A stretch of DNA of 26,805 nucleotides from Synergistaceae bacterium (GTDB lineage Bacteria; Synergistota; Synergistia; Synergistales; Aminobacteriaceae): assembly GCA_022837505.1 (NCBI GenBank), contig JALHFZ010000036.1, positions 1-26,805 on the forward strand, in the 5' to 3' direction. The number at the start of each line of letters is the position of its first letter. The first letter of the stretch is position 1. Shown piece after piece: positions 15,451 to 23,473 of this stretch. Below the pieces are notes generated by a model that was not told the DNA's origin, ran no database searches, and saw only the letters and a program-made list of their open reading frames with translations. Made by a program: the position numbers and the translations under genes.

Positions 15451-17070
15451 GTGTGTATTTTGTTTGATGTCCTATTGCTTGGGGCAAAAATTATCGACGG
15501 CACCGGAGCACCATGGTATAGAGGGGATGTAGGCGTCAAAGACGGCCGCATCACAGCTGTAGGGGAACTTTCAAAAGAAGATGCAAGGGAAAAAATAGAT
15601 GTTTGCGACAGAATTTTATGCCCCGGATTTATTGATGTACATACCCATTCAGATTTTGTTGTATTTCGAGACCCCGTCATGCTTTCAAAACTGCATCAGG
15701 GAATAACCACCCAGTTTGTAGGCCAGTGCGGGCAAAGCGCTGCCCCCGTTAATGAGAAAACTCGAGAGCTTCTTGAATCATATCTCGGATTCATTTTGGC
15801 TGGCACGAAAATTTCCTGGGACTGGAAAACTTTCGACGACTGGCTGAAAGAGGTGGAAAAACTCCCTCTGGCGCTCAACATGGCCACATGCCTCGGGCAC
15901 GGAACATTGAGAGTGGCAGTCATGGGATTCGAAGACAGAAAAGCTGCCCCCGCAGAAATGGAAGAGATGAAAAAACTTTTGAGAGAGGGAATGGAGGCAG
16001 GCAGTTTTGGCCTTTCCTCAGGGCTGATATATCCTCCCGGAGTCTATACACCTAAGGAAGAACTTCTGGAGCTCGCAGAAGTCCTTCGTGAAACCGGGGG
16101 ACTCTATATGACACACATGAGGAACGAATCGGCCGAGTTGCTCAGCGGCGTAGCTGAAACCATCGAAATTGGAAGACAGGGCGGCATACCAGTACAAATC
16201 TCCCACCACAAAGTCCTGGGTAAAGAAAACTGGGGTCTGGTAAATAAATCACTGCAAATGGTAGATGAGGCACGAAAAGAAGGAATTGATGTAACCATTG
16301 ATCAATATCCTTACAACAACTGCAGTACAAGCGTCCGCGCATGTCTTCCTCCCTGGGCCCAGGCGGGGGGAGTCCAATCCATATGCGAACGGCTGGAAAA
16401 TCCGGAAACGCGGAAAAAGATAGCAGAAGAGATAAGAACTTCAATGGACATGTCAAAACCCTGTGGATGGGAAAGCATGCTTCGTCATGGAGGCGGCCCG
16501 GAAGGTGCATTGGTAGTGTACTGCCCGAATACACCCCAATGGGAAGGAAAAAATCTCAGGGAGATTGCATCAGCAATGAACATGGATCCAGTGGAATCTG
16601 CTTTTGAGATAATTATGAAAAACAACGGCAACGACCTGGCCTGCTACGCAGCCATAAGTGATGAAGATATCAAAACAGTACTTGCTCATCCCGCTACAAT
16701 GATCGGGTCCGACTCAATTCCTCCTGCGGAAGGAGCAAAGGCCCACCCGAGAAGTTTCGGGAGCCATCCGAGAATTATCGCCAAATACGTCCGCGAGGAA
16801 AATACCCTTGCTATCGAAAACGCAGTCCAGAAAATGACAGCTCTGCCGGCTGCCCGCTTCGGCCTTCAGCAAAAGGGCCTGATTCGCCCGGGAATGGATG
16901 CAGATATACTGATCTTCGACCAGCAGAAAGTGCTGGACAAGGCGACATATGAAAAACCCACGGAGCTTGCACAGGGAATGGACATCGTGTTGGTAGGGGG
17001 CAAGAAGGTTCTAGACGGAGGTTCTTATACGGGTACTGCCTCAGGAACCGTCATACGCAAAGGACGCTGA
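15451..17070 (+). CDS. N-acyl-D-amino-acid deacylase (D-aminoacylase, amidohydrolase family)
   Basis: Metal-dependent hydrolase that splits N-acyl-D-amino acids into a carboxylate and a D-amino acid; some relatives act on dihydropyrimidines or other cyclic amides. The protein has 539 residues. An N-terminal beta-sandwich segment (IIDGTG, GDVGVKDGRITAVG) is followed by a TIM barrel with His64 and His66 in GFIDVHTHSD, Cys93 in GQCGQS (the metal-bridging Cys of D-aminoacylases), His222 in YMTHMRNES, His252 in ISHHKVLG and Asp421 in IGSDS. The C-terminal GLIRPGMDADILIFD closes the sandwich. The start is uncertain: GTG at 15451 is assumed, TTG at 15460 is possible, and only a weak AAAAGGG precedes them. 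Base composition is A+T-richer than the flanking operons. A TRAP transporter follows, suggesting uptake of its substrate. Confidence 0.9.
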   Translation: MCILFDVLLLGAKIIDGTGAPWYRGDVGVKDGRITAVGELSKEDAREKIDVCDRILCPGFIDVHTHSDFVVFRDPVMLSKLHQGITTQFVGQCGQSAAPVNEKTRELLESYLGFILAGTKISWDWKTFDDWLKEVEKLPLALNMATCLGHGTLRVAVMGFEDRKAAPAEMEEMKKLLREGMEAGSFGLSSGLIYPPGVYTPKEELLELAEVLRETGGLYMTHMRNESAELLSGVAETIEIGRQGGIPVQISHHKVLGKENWGLVNKSLQMVDEARKEGIDVTIDQYPYNNCSTSVRACLPPWAQAGGVQSICERLENPETRKKIAEEIRTSMDMSKPCGWESMLRHGGGPEGALVVYCPNTPQWEGKNLREIASAMNMDPVESAFEIIMKNNGNDLACYAAISDEDIKTVLAHPATMIGSDSIPPAEGAKAHPRSFGSHPRIIAKYVREENTLAIENAVQKMTALPAARFGLQQKGLIRPGMDADILIFDQQKVLDKATYEKPTELAQGMDIVLVGGKKVLDGGSYTGTASGTVIRKGR

Positions 17071-17219
17071 AGTATTTTCGGGAAGCTTTACAGTAGGCCT
17101 GGAATAGTTTGCCCAAAATAATACGGAGCACAGAAACAATGCTGTTTGACAGAATTCGCGCATGCATGCTTTTTCGTAGCATATCAATCAATATCCATAT
17201 TCTAAGGGGGACAACGACT

Positions 17220-18205
17220 GTGAATAAACTCATGAAGAGAGTTACCCTGGCATTGTTGTTAGTTTTCATTGTCACAGGGGCAACATCGGCGGCGCCTAAG
17301 TATAAATGGTCTTTTGCACAGCCATGGACCCGCCCTGTTGCGGATAAAGGGTATCAGCTTTTTTGCGACAAAGTGAAAGAGTATACGAATGGTGATATTG
17401 AGATTTCCCTGCACTCCAACGGACTGCTCGGAACTCATGATGAGTCGTTCCACGGCGTTCGTGACGGGAGCATTGAGATTGCTACCCTTTCTCCCTACGT
17501 TAATCTTGTCCCGGGCGGAATGATGAACTGGATGCCCTGGACGGTCAGCACCTTTGATGAAGCGAGAATAGCCTATGCTTATCCAGACGGCATCCTCTTC
17601 AAGGTGATGGAGGTAGCGTGGGACGAAGTGGGTGTCCAGATGCTTTTCAGCTGCGCCCAGGGAGCTTACGGCCTTGGAAACATTCAGCGCCCTCTCAGAC
17701 ATCCGGATGATCTCAAAAATCTGAAAATGAGAGTTTCCTCCTCTCTCGCCTCAGTCCGCTGCCTTGGCAACATGGGCTCCGGAACTGGAATGACTATGCA
17801 GACTATTCCATGGGCAGAAGTATATAACGCCCTCTCCCGGGGAGTGGTAGACGGATGCTGAACAACGTGGTCATCAACAAGAAAATATGGAATAGTCTCG
17901 ACCCGAAATACAAGGAGGCAATATTCAAGGCTGCGACAGAGGCAGAACAGTATCTGAACGATCTCTACGAGGCCGAGGAAAAAAACTACATCAAAACAAT
18001 CGAGACCTCCTATCCTGACCTCAAGATTACTGTGCTCACCGATGAGGAAAGAGCAGTTTGGCGCGAAAAAGCAAATATGGCTGCAATTTGGGCTGAAGTT
18101 TGTGATCCCTGGCTTGAGAAGCACTGGCCGGGTCAGAACATGGGAGAGAAGATCCGTGCGGAACTTGATGCAGTAAGAGAAAAAGCAGCCGCAAAAAAGA
18201 AATAG
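17220..18205 (+). pseudogene. dctP: TRAP transporter solute-binding protein (DctP family), broken by an internal deletion
   Basis: Periplasmic binding-protein gene of a TRAP transporter, in two frames. The first part (17220-17861) starts at GTG with AAGGGGG upstream and has a signal peptide (hydrophobic run ending ATSAA), then mature sequence to IPWAEVYNALSRGVVDGC and a TGA. The second part (17855-18205) is in another frame and continues as NNVVINKKIWNSLDPKYKEAIFKAA to a normal C-terminus. In family members about 30 residues lie between GVVDG and VVINKK; here only 11 bases do, so roughly 80 bases appear lost, shifting the frame. Both parts are otherwise well conserved, so the event is recent or a sequencing/assembly artefact. 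The ATG of part two overlaps the TGA of part one (ATGCTGA) with GGGGAG upstream, so reinitiation is possible, but the missing residues argue against a working protein. TTGACA at 17146-17151 may be a -35 box, without a clear -10. Confidence 0.85.
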
Positions 18206-18529
18206 AAAAGACTTGATGGAATAAAAAATCCAGGCCTGCTTATGAAAGTTGGCTGCGTGACCGAAATACAACGCAGCCAACTTTTAATTCAAACTCTGCG
18301 GTTGTGAAAAAAACTCGGAAGATAGAGCAGCACACAGTATTGTACAAAAGACGAGGAGTATAAAAGTGCATGGCTTTGAAATAGCAAGCTATTTCCTCAG
18401 AGACTAGTTTCCGGGTGCTTTTTGGCAGCAACAGCATTCAAAAGCTTACCAATTAAAAATTCTGTTTCATTTCTCCACTTATCTTGGAAATCAATGTGTA
18501 ATTATACATAACTCTAAGAGGAGCAATCT
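18206..18529. other. Intergenic region between dctP and dctQ
   Basis: About 320 A+T-rich bases. Besides the hairpin at 18245-18285 it has a short inverted repeat (GAAATAGC/GCTATTTC, 18378-18395) and a possible weak promoter (TTGGAA at 18484-18489 and CATAAC at 18507-18512, 17-base spacing) before dctQ. I see no coding frame. A gap this long is unusual inside a TRAP operon. Confidence 0.6.
18245..18285 (+). terminator. Hairpin after the dctP remnant
   Basis: Perfect 14-base arms (18245-18258 with 18271-18284, core GTTGGCTGCGT) around a 12-base loop, followed by TAATTC after a short T run. It lies 40 bases after the dctP stop and could end or attenuate the transcript, so that the binding protein is made in excess over the membrane subunits, as in many importer operons. 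Confidence 0.7.
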
Positions 18530-19051
18530 ATGAAAAAAATTTATTTTTCCTTCGTCGCGCTGCTCACATTTCTTGAAAATTTTCTGTGCGCCTTCGGCCT
18601 TATTTTTGCAACAGTGGCGACGGTAGCCCAGATTATTAACAGGTATTGGCTGCACATTGAGATCATGTGGATTTCAGATCTTTCACTCTATATCTTTATA
18701 TTTGCCGCTATTATTTCAATAGCAATAACCACAAGGGAAGACGCCCATACGGCCGTCGATGTTTTCGTTGAGAGGATTTTTAAAGGGAAAAAAGCATTTA
18801 AAATTGGCAAAATTCTTATTAATTTTGCCAGCCTTGGAATAATTTACCTCCTCATGCCAATTTTTTATAAATATTTCCTGAGCGCGTTGGAGTTCGATGA
18901 ATGGGCAACGCTTGTGCCCTGGTTTAATACCAGCTGGCTTGTAGAAGCTATTTTTGTTATGTTCATTCTATGTGTATTTCATATCATTCATAATACTACT
19001 CTTCTCATGATCGACCTTTACAGATTTGGCCACGGGGGTGCGCAAGAATGA
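18530..19051 (+). CDS. dctQ: TRAP transporter small permease subunit (DctQ)
   Basis: The 173-residue inner-membrane protein has four hydrophobic spans (about 8-35, 45-65, 85-110 and 130-160), the usual DctQ layout; the small subunit pairs with DctM in Na+-driven uptake of organic acids. Motifs seen are NRYWLHIEIMWISDLSLYIFIF and a conserved stretch around TREDAHTAVDVF after span 2, which matches the family's R-x-x-x-H region. AGAGGAG lies before the ATG. It overlaps dctM by four bases (ATGA), so the two are co-translated. Codon use is A+T-rich like the rest of the block. Confidence 0.9.
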   Translation: MKKIYFSFVALLTFLENFLCAFGLIFATVATVAQIINRYWLHIEIMWISDLSLYIFIFAAIISIAITTREDAHTAVDVFVERIFKGKKAFKIGKILINFASLGIIYLLMPIFYKYFLSALEFDEWATLVPWFNTSWLVEAIFVMFILCVFHIIHNTTLLMIDLYRFGHGGAQE

Positions 19052-20388
19052 GTCTCGGTTTAATTACAGCAATTTTGGTTTTTATTTGCGGCATGTTTTT
19101 TGGCATTCCGATTGCCTGGCTTTTTTTCGGCGCTCCTATCTTAGGTTTGATAGCTGACGGGATGAATTACGCATTTATTTCGGGCACTTTTTATCATGCT
19201 TTGAACAGTGCTACTGTGATGGCCATTGCATTTTTTGTTTATGCCGGCAGTCTCATATCGTACGCCGGTCTAGCTGACCGCATCGTTCGTTTCTCCTACG
19301 CGCTGGTCGGCCGAGTACGGGGAGGGATGGCCCTTGTCGGAATCGTCTCTTCTGTTTTTCTCGGGGCTTTAACCGGGTCATCTGTACCCTGTATCTCAGC
19401 CCTTATCCCTTTGCTGGTTCCCCGTTTAAAAAAGTACGGCTACGAACCCAAATATACGACAGCCCTTTTATGTTCATCAAGTTTTCTCGGCTATCTGATA
19501 CCACCGAGCGTTCCTGCTCTTATATATTGTCTTCTGGCGCAGCAGTCTGTAACCGCACTTTTTTTATCAACGGTCATCCCAGGACTTCTCCTTGCCTTAG
19601 GGTATGCAATCCTGAATTATTTCATCTGTCCAAAATATATGAACCCTGCCCTTATAACGGAAAAAATAGAGGAAGCTCCGGCGACAATAGGTGCAAGAAT
19701 AAAGGAACTCATGTCCGCTACATGGGTAGCTATTCCTGCACTTGGCTGCCCGGCTATCATTCTCATCGGAATATACGGTGGATTTTGCACACCAAACGAG
19801 GCCGGAGCAATCGCCGTTGTATATTGCTTCTTTATCGGATTCTTTGTGTACAGAGAACTCACAGTCAGAAATTTTTGGTCCGCAACATTCACTTCTATCC
19901 TCTCCATCGGGGTAATCACAATGCTTATCGGCGGAGGAACAGTTCTTGCACGCTACCTGATCCGAGTCGGAGCTGCTCAGGAAGTAGCAAATTTCATGCT
20001 TGGCATGTTCAGCAGCAAGATCATGATATTGTTGGCCATGAATGTATTCTTCCTGATCCTCGGTATGTTTTTGGATGGAACCCCTATCCTCATTCTCGGT
20101 GTACCACTGATACTGCCGCTTATGCAGCATCTTGAGATGAACCTTGTTCATCTTGGAGCTATCATAATAGTAAATGTAGGCCTTGGTGTAGTGACGCCTC
20201 CATTTGCCATGTCTATATTTGTCGGTTCCCGCCTCTCTGGCTGTTCATACGCAGAATTAGTCCCCATCATGATGAAGTTTCTTATCTTTGTGGGCATCCC
20301 CGTTCTCCTGCTGACCACCTATATACCGGCACTATCCTGTTGGTTGCCCACCTTCGTTCTCGGCCCCCAAGTGGTTGGGCCCTGGTAA
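19048..20388 (+). CDS. dctM: TRAP transporter large permease subunit (DctM)
   Basis: Channel-forming subunit of the TRAP system, 446 residues with about 12 hydrophobic spans. Typical DctM stretches include GIPIAWLFFGAPILGL, GRVRGGMALVGIVSSVFLGALTGSS (the conserved glycine- and serine-rich region), PPSVPALIYCLLAQQSV, GIYGGFCTPNEAGAIAVVY and the C-terminal NVGLGVVTPPFAMSIFV, which carry the predicted transport and Na+-site residues. It is intact with a normal C-terminus and is followed by a strong terminator. The frame is clean, so the membrane part of this TRAP system is coding-competent even though its binding-protein gene is broken. An unlinked binding protein could serve it; the substrate is unknown, but the D-aminoacylase next door suggests an acylated or free amino acid or another carboxylate. 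Confidence 0.94.
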   Translation: MSLGLITAILVFICGMFFGIPIAWLFFGAPILGLIADGMNYAFISGTFYHALNSATVMAIAFFVYAGSLISYAGLADRIVRFSYALVGRVRGGMALVGIVSSVFLGALTGSSVPCISALIPLLVPRLKKYGYEPKYTTALLCSSSFLGYLIPPSVPALIYCLLAQQSVTALFLSTVIPGLLLALGYAILNYFICPKYMNPALITEKIEEAPATIGARIKELMSATWVAIPALGCPAIILIGIYGGFCTPNEAGAIAVVYCFFIGFFVYRELTVRNFWSATFTSILSIGVITMLIGGGTVLARYLIRVGAAQEVANFMLGMFSSKIMILLAMNVFFLILGMFLDGTPILILGVPLILPLMQHLEMNLVHLGAIIIVNVGLGVVTPPFAMSIFVGSRLSGCSYAELVPIMMKFLIFVGIPVLLLTTYIPALSCWLPTFVLGPQVVGPW

Positions 20389-20408
20389 AAGATTTTTTAA
20401 AAAAATCA

Positions 20409-20457
20409 ATAAAACGAGGGTCCTGTTTTCATATTGAAAACAGGACCCTCGTTTTAT
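20409..20457. terminator. Strong bidirectional terminator after dctM
   Basis: Perfect 22-base arms (20409-20430 and 20436-20457) around a five-base loop, G+C-rich core ACGAGGGTCCTG, with A-rich left and T-rich right flanks. It lies between the convergent dctM and TolC-family genes and marks the end of the A+T-rich block. Confidence 0.93.
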
Positions 20458-20566
20458 ATCCCATTTAAAACCTATACTCCGGGGGATTAAACGTTATGAG
20501 GAGTATTTATTGAAGTTGACGTCATCGATAGATGAAAAGAGAAATGAAGATTTATTTTTTTCACTC

Positions 20567-21832
20567 CTACGGAAGAGGGGCCGGCTGGTATTCGCTCATG
20601 ACCTGCTTCAGACTGACCAGGGCGAGGTACATCTCCTTGATGGCCGTCAGGTGCTCCGTCCTGACCCGCTGGTTGTCCACCTGGGCGTTAAGGAGGTCGA
20701 TCTGGGCGCCCATTCCCTCTTTATACATGAGCTGGGTGATCCTCAGCTCCTCGTTCGAACGGGCGAGCTGCTTTCTCTTGCTGCCTTCAATGGCCACCGC
20801 CCGCTCCCACTGGGTTATCGCCTTCACCACTTCCTCGGCCACGGTATTCTCCCTGGCCTTCAGGCTTTCCTCGAGGGCTTCAATGGTTTTGCTTTTCTCG
20901 GCGACGTCTTCTCTGGTCTGCCCACCGTCGTACACCGGCACGGAGAGATTAAGAGAGAGGAGAAATTCATTCTGACGCTGCTGGGTCACCGGGGCATCGG
21001 TAAGCAGGGTATACCCCACCGAACCTTCAACCACAGGGGACATCCCCTTTGCCGCGAGGGTTTTGAGCACCCTTCCCCTTTCAATGGCCACCTCAATGGA
21101 CCGGACATCGTTGCGCTGCCTCCGGGCTTCTTCCACCCCCGCCTTGACCGAGAGGGTCGGCATGAGAAGAGCCTCGGAGGCCGGGGTCACGATCACTCCA
21201 CCCGCAAGGGACCCCATCTCCGCCAGGACACTCTGATAGGATGATTCGGCTTCCACCACGAGACTGTCCGCCTCCTCGACCTTGGCCTGGGCCCGGATGA
21301 CATCGAGACGGGGGATAAGCTGCTGGCGGAATTTCTCTTCGGTGATGCGGAGATCTTCCCGTCTCTGGGCGAGGATCTCCTTCTGGAGGGTGATATTCTC
21401 CCGGGCGATGAAGGAGCGCCAGTACAGATTCTCCGCCAGGGCTAGGGTATTGTTGACGAGGGAAAAATGATCGAGGGTAAGGACATTATATTGAAGAAGA
21501 AGCTCTCTCTCCCTGGCGGGGTAGACACCGCTGACGTCGATTATGGAGGAGACGGCCGCAGAAAGAGTATAGGACCCCTGCCGGGCTCTGTCGCTGTCGC
21601 TGTACCACCCGGTGTTCCCCCTCACCCCTGCGCTCGGCCGCTGGGTGGCCACGACGGACTTCACTGTGTGGGAAAAGGCCTCCACCCGGTTCAGAGATGC
21701 CTGGAGGGTGGGATTGTTCTCCCTTACCAGATTGAGAAACCCCTGGGAATCAACCTCTACCGCCAGGGACGGCAATGCAAGAAGACCCGAGATGAGGAGG
21801 GACAGAAAAAGAACGGACTTTTTTTTGATCAT
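20567..21832 (-). CDS. TolC-family outer membrane efflux protein
   Basis: Outer-membrane channel of the TolC/OEP family, the exit duct for type I secretion or multidrug efflux, which shows the cell has an outer membrane. The 421 residues start with a signal peptide (MIKKKSVLFLSLLISGLLALPSLA). The mature part has the two internal repeats of long helices and short strands: FLNLVRENNPTLQASLNRVEAF opens the first, and SLNLSVPVYDGGQTR is the strand that opens the second. YKEGMGAQIDLLNAQVDNQRVRTEHL is the conserved closing helix. No lipobox Cys follows the signal peptide. There is no adjacent membrane-fusion or inner-membrane pump gene, so its partner lies elsewhere or outside the window. The ATG has a GGAGGAAATTCC-type ribosome site. 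Confidence 0.93.
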   Translation of the reverse strand: MIKKKSVLFLSLLISGLLALPSLAVEVDSQGFLNLVRENNPTLQASLNRVEAFSHTVKSVVATQRPSAGVRGNTGWYSDSDRARQGSYTLSAAVSSIIDVSGVYPARERELLLQYNVLTLDHFSLVNNTLALAENLYWRSFIARENITLQKEILAQRREDLRITEEKFRQQLIPRLDVIRAQAKVEEADSLVVEAESSYQSVLAEMGSLAGGVIVTPASEALLMPTLSVKAGVEEARRQRNDVRSIEVAIERGRVLKTLAAKGMSPVVEGSVGYTLLTDAPVTQQRQNEFLLSLNLSVPVYDGGQTREDVAEKSKTIEALEESLKARENTVAEEVVKAITQWERAVAIEGSKRKQLARSNEELRITQLMYKEGMGAQIDLLNAQVDNQRVRTEHLTAIKEMYLALVSLKQVMSEYQPAPLP

Positions 21833-22176
21833 GGAATTTCCTCCTTATATACTTAGCCGGCTCTGAGATGCACTCCTCTGCTCCGGTGAACCGGAAGACA
21901 GAAGGATGAACTTTTTTAGAACTCATACGGAACTATTATAAATGAAATCCTCCTTCTCTGGGATCTTTTCACTATTTTTCATCCCTTTCACGAATATAAA
22001 GTTTTTTATCATGAATGAAGGGGGAGTCAACTCCGGATAATTTTCTAAATACCCTTGATTTGCCCAATTTTTTTCTTATTCGCAATATTAGGGGAATCCC
22101 CGAAAAGAAATTGACTTCTTTTCACAAGGGGTCTATTATCTATAAGAAATCATATCATTAAGGAGGAGGCAGGTTC
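21833..22176. other. Divergent intergenic region between the TolC-family gene and the ABC operon
   Basis: About 340 bases. The right end carries a clear promoter for the ABC operon (22111-22139) and an AAGGAGGAGG ribosome site. A small inverted repeat, GGAGT-CA-ACTCC, lies at 22023-22034 and could be an operator. No convincing promoter for the TolC-family gene was found, although TATAAT occurs on the minus strand at 21935-21940 without a good -35. No coding frame is seen. Confidence 0.65.
22111..22139 (+). promoter_or_regulatory. Sigma-70-type promoter of the DUF3798 ABC operon
   Basis: TTGACT (22111-22116) and TATTAT (22134-22139) are separated by exactly 17 bases, each matching five of six consensus bases. 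The start codon is 37 bases after the -10 box, leaving room for a short leader with the ribosome site AAGGAGGAGG at 22160-22169. Confidence 0.85.
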
Positions 22177-23382
22177 ATGAAAAGATCAATTCTTACTGCA
22201 TTTGTTCTGGTTTTTGCGCTCGCTCTTTCTGTATCGGCATTTGCAGCGGATGCACCATTCCATATCGGTGTCTGCACCGGTACCGTCTCCCAGTCTGAAG
22301 ACGACCTCAGGGGAGCTGAAAAGCTCATCGAGCTCTACGGCGACGTCAAAGGCGGCGGCATGATTCAGCATATTACCTACCCCGATAACTTCATGACGGA
22401 GATGGAGACAACCATCTCCCAGATCGCCAGCCTCGCCGACGATCCCAAGATGAAGGCGGTCATCGTCAACCAGGGAATCCCCGGAACAGCACCGGCCTTC
22501 AAGAAAATCCGGGAGAAGCGCCCCGACATTTTCCTCTTCATCGGCGAAGCCCATGAAGATCCGGGAACTGTGGAGCCCGTGTCGGATCTCGTCATCAATG
22601 CGGACAACATCGCCCGGGGGTACCTCATAGTCGACGCCGCAAAGAAGATGGGCGCAAAAACCTTCGTTCACATCTCCTTCCCGAGACATATGAGCTATGA
22701 GCTTCTCTCCCGCAGAAGAAACATCATGGAGGTCGCCTGCGCAGACCTCGGCCTCACGTGGGCCTTCGAGACGGCTCCCGACCCCACGAGCGACGTGGGA
22801 ATCCCCGGAGCCCAGCAGTTCATCCTCGAAAAAGTCCCCGCCTGGCTTGACAAGTACGGCAAGGATACCGCGTTCTTCTGCACCAACGATGCCCACACCG
22901 AACCTCTGCTGAAGAGGATCGCCGAACTCGGCGGTTATTTCGTCGAAGCCGACCTTCCCTCTCCCCTCATGGGGTACCCTGGAGCTCTCGGTATCGAACT
23001 TTCCGACGTGAAGGGAAACTGGCCGGAAATTTTGAAAAAAGTGGAAGCCGCAGTCATTGAAAAGGGCGGAGCGAAGAGAATGGGAACCTGGGCTTATTCC
23101 TACGGATACACAAACTCCGTGGCTCTGGGCGAACTCGCGAAGAATCTCATTGAAAAGGGCGTCACCCCCGATACTTTGAAACTGAAGGTCAAGGACGTCG
23201 CTGACGTCTACGCCAAATTCACCCCCGGCGCCAAGTGGAACGGCAGTCTCTATACCGACATCGCCACCGGCGTGAAAAAGAGAAATCATATGCTTCTGTA
23301 TCAGGATACCTATGTCTTCGGCCTTGGATATCTCGGCATGACGGACGTAACAGTCCCGGAAAAATATTTCTCCGTGAAATAA
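22177..23382 (+). CDS. DUF3798-type periplasmic solute-binding protein
   Basis: Predicted periplasmic binding protein of an ABC importer, 401 residues. Residues 1-23 form a signal peptide (basic MKR, hydrophobic core, SAFA cleavage) without a lipobox, so the protein is soluble in the periplasm rather than lipid-anchored. The mature part starts FHIGVCTGTVSQSEDDLRGAEKLIELYG, which fits the first strand and helix of a type I two-lobed binding fold as in ribose- and BMP-type receptors. Other stretches are KMKAVIVNQGIPGTAPAFKKI, DLVINADNIARGYLIVDAAKKMGA and DTAFFCTNDAHTEPLLKRIAELGG. I recognise the family as DUF3798, known mainly from Synergistota and relatives, from memory of its general features and its neighbours. 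The ligand is unknown. It is first in its operon and separated from the ATPase gene by a hairpin, as expected for a subunit needed in excess. Confidence 0.85.
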   Translation: MKRSILTAFVLVFALALSVSAFAADAPFHIGVCTGTVSQSEDDLRGAEKLIELYGDVKGGGMIQHITYPDNFMTEMETTISQIASLADDPKMKAVIVNQGIPGTAPAFKKIREKRPDIFLFIGEAHEDPGTVEPVSDLVINADNIARGYLIVDAAKKMGAKTFVHISFPRHMSYELLSRRRNIMEVACADLGLTWAFETAPDPTSDVGIPGAQQFILEKVPAWLDKYGKDTAFFCTNDAHTEPLLKRIAELGGYFVEADLPSPLMGYPGALGIELSDVKGNWPEILKKVEAAVIEKGGAKRMGTWAYSYGYTNSVALGELAKNLIEKGVTPDTLKLKVKDVADVYAKFTPGAKWNGSLYTDIATGVKKRNHMLLYQDTYVFGLGYLGMTDVTVPEKYFSVK

Positions 23383-23402
23383 GCATCTTTCAGAATGGAC
23401 GG

Positions 23403-23436
23403 CGGAGGGGAGAGAGGCACTTCTCACTCCCCTCCG
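23403..23436 (+). other. Intercistronic hairpin between binding-protein and ATPase genes
   Basis: Ten-base perfect arms (CGGAGGGGAG at 23403-23412 with CTCCCCTCCG at 23427-23436) plus an inner AGA/TCT pairing. No strong T-tract follows, so it probably stabilises the upstream message or partly attenuates rather than stopping transcription. Confidence 0.65.
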
Positions 23437-23473
23437 TTCCCTTGTCCTCCTTTGATCATGAAGAGGTGAATTA

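Noticed and set aside
17146..17174. TTGACA hexamer as a promoter for dctP
   Set aside because: The -35 match is perfect, but no acceptable -10 box lies 16-18 bases downstream, so I do not list it as a promoter.
17855..18205. Second half of dctP as an independent small gene
   Set aside because: Its sequence matches the C-terminal part of the DctP family and has no separate known role; it is better explained as the downstream piece of a broken gene.
22186..23427. 413-codon frame antisense to the DUF3798 gene
   Set aside because: The sense frame has a signal peptide, ribosome site, promoter and family match; the antisense translation has no recognisable domain and arises from biased codon use.
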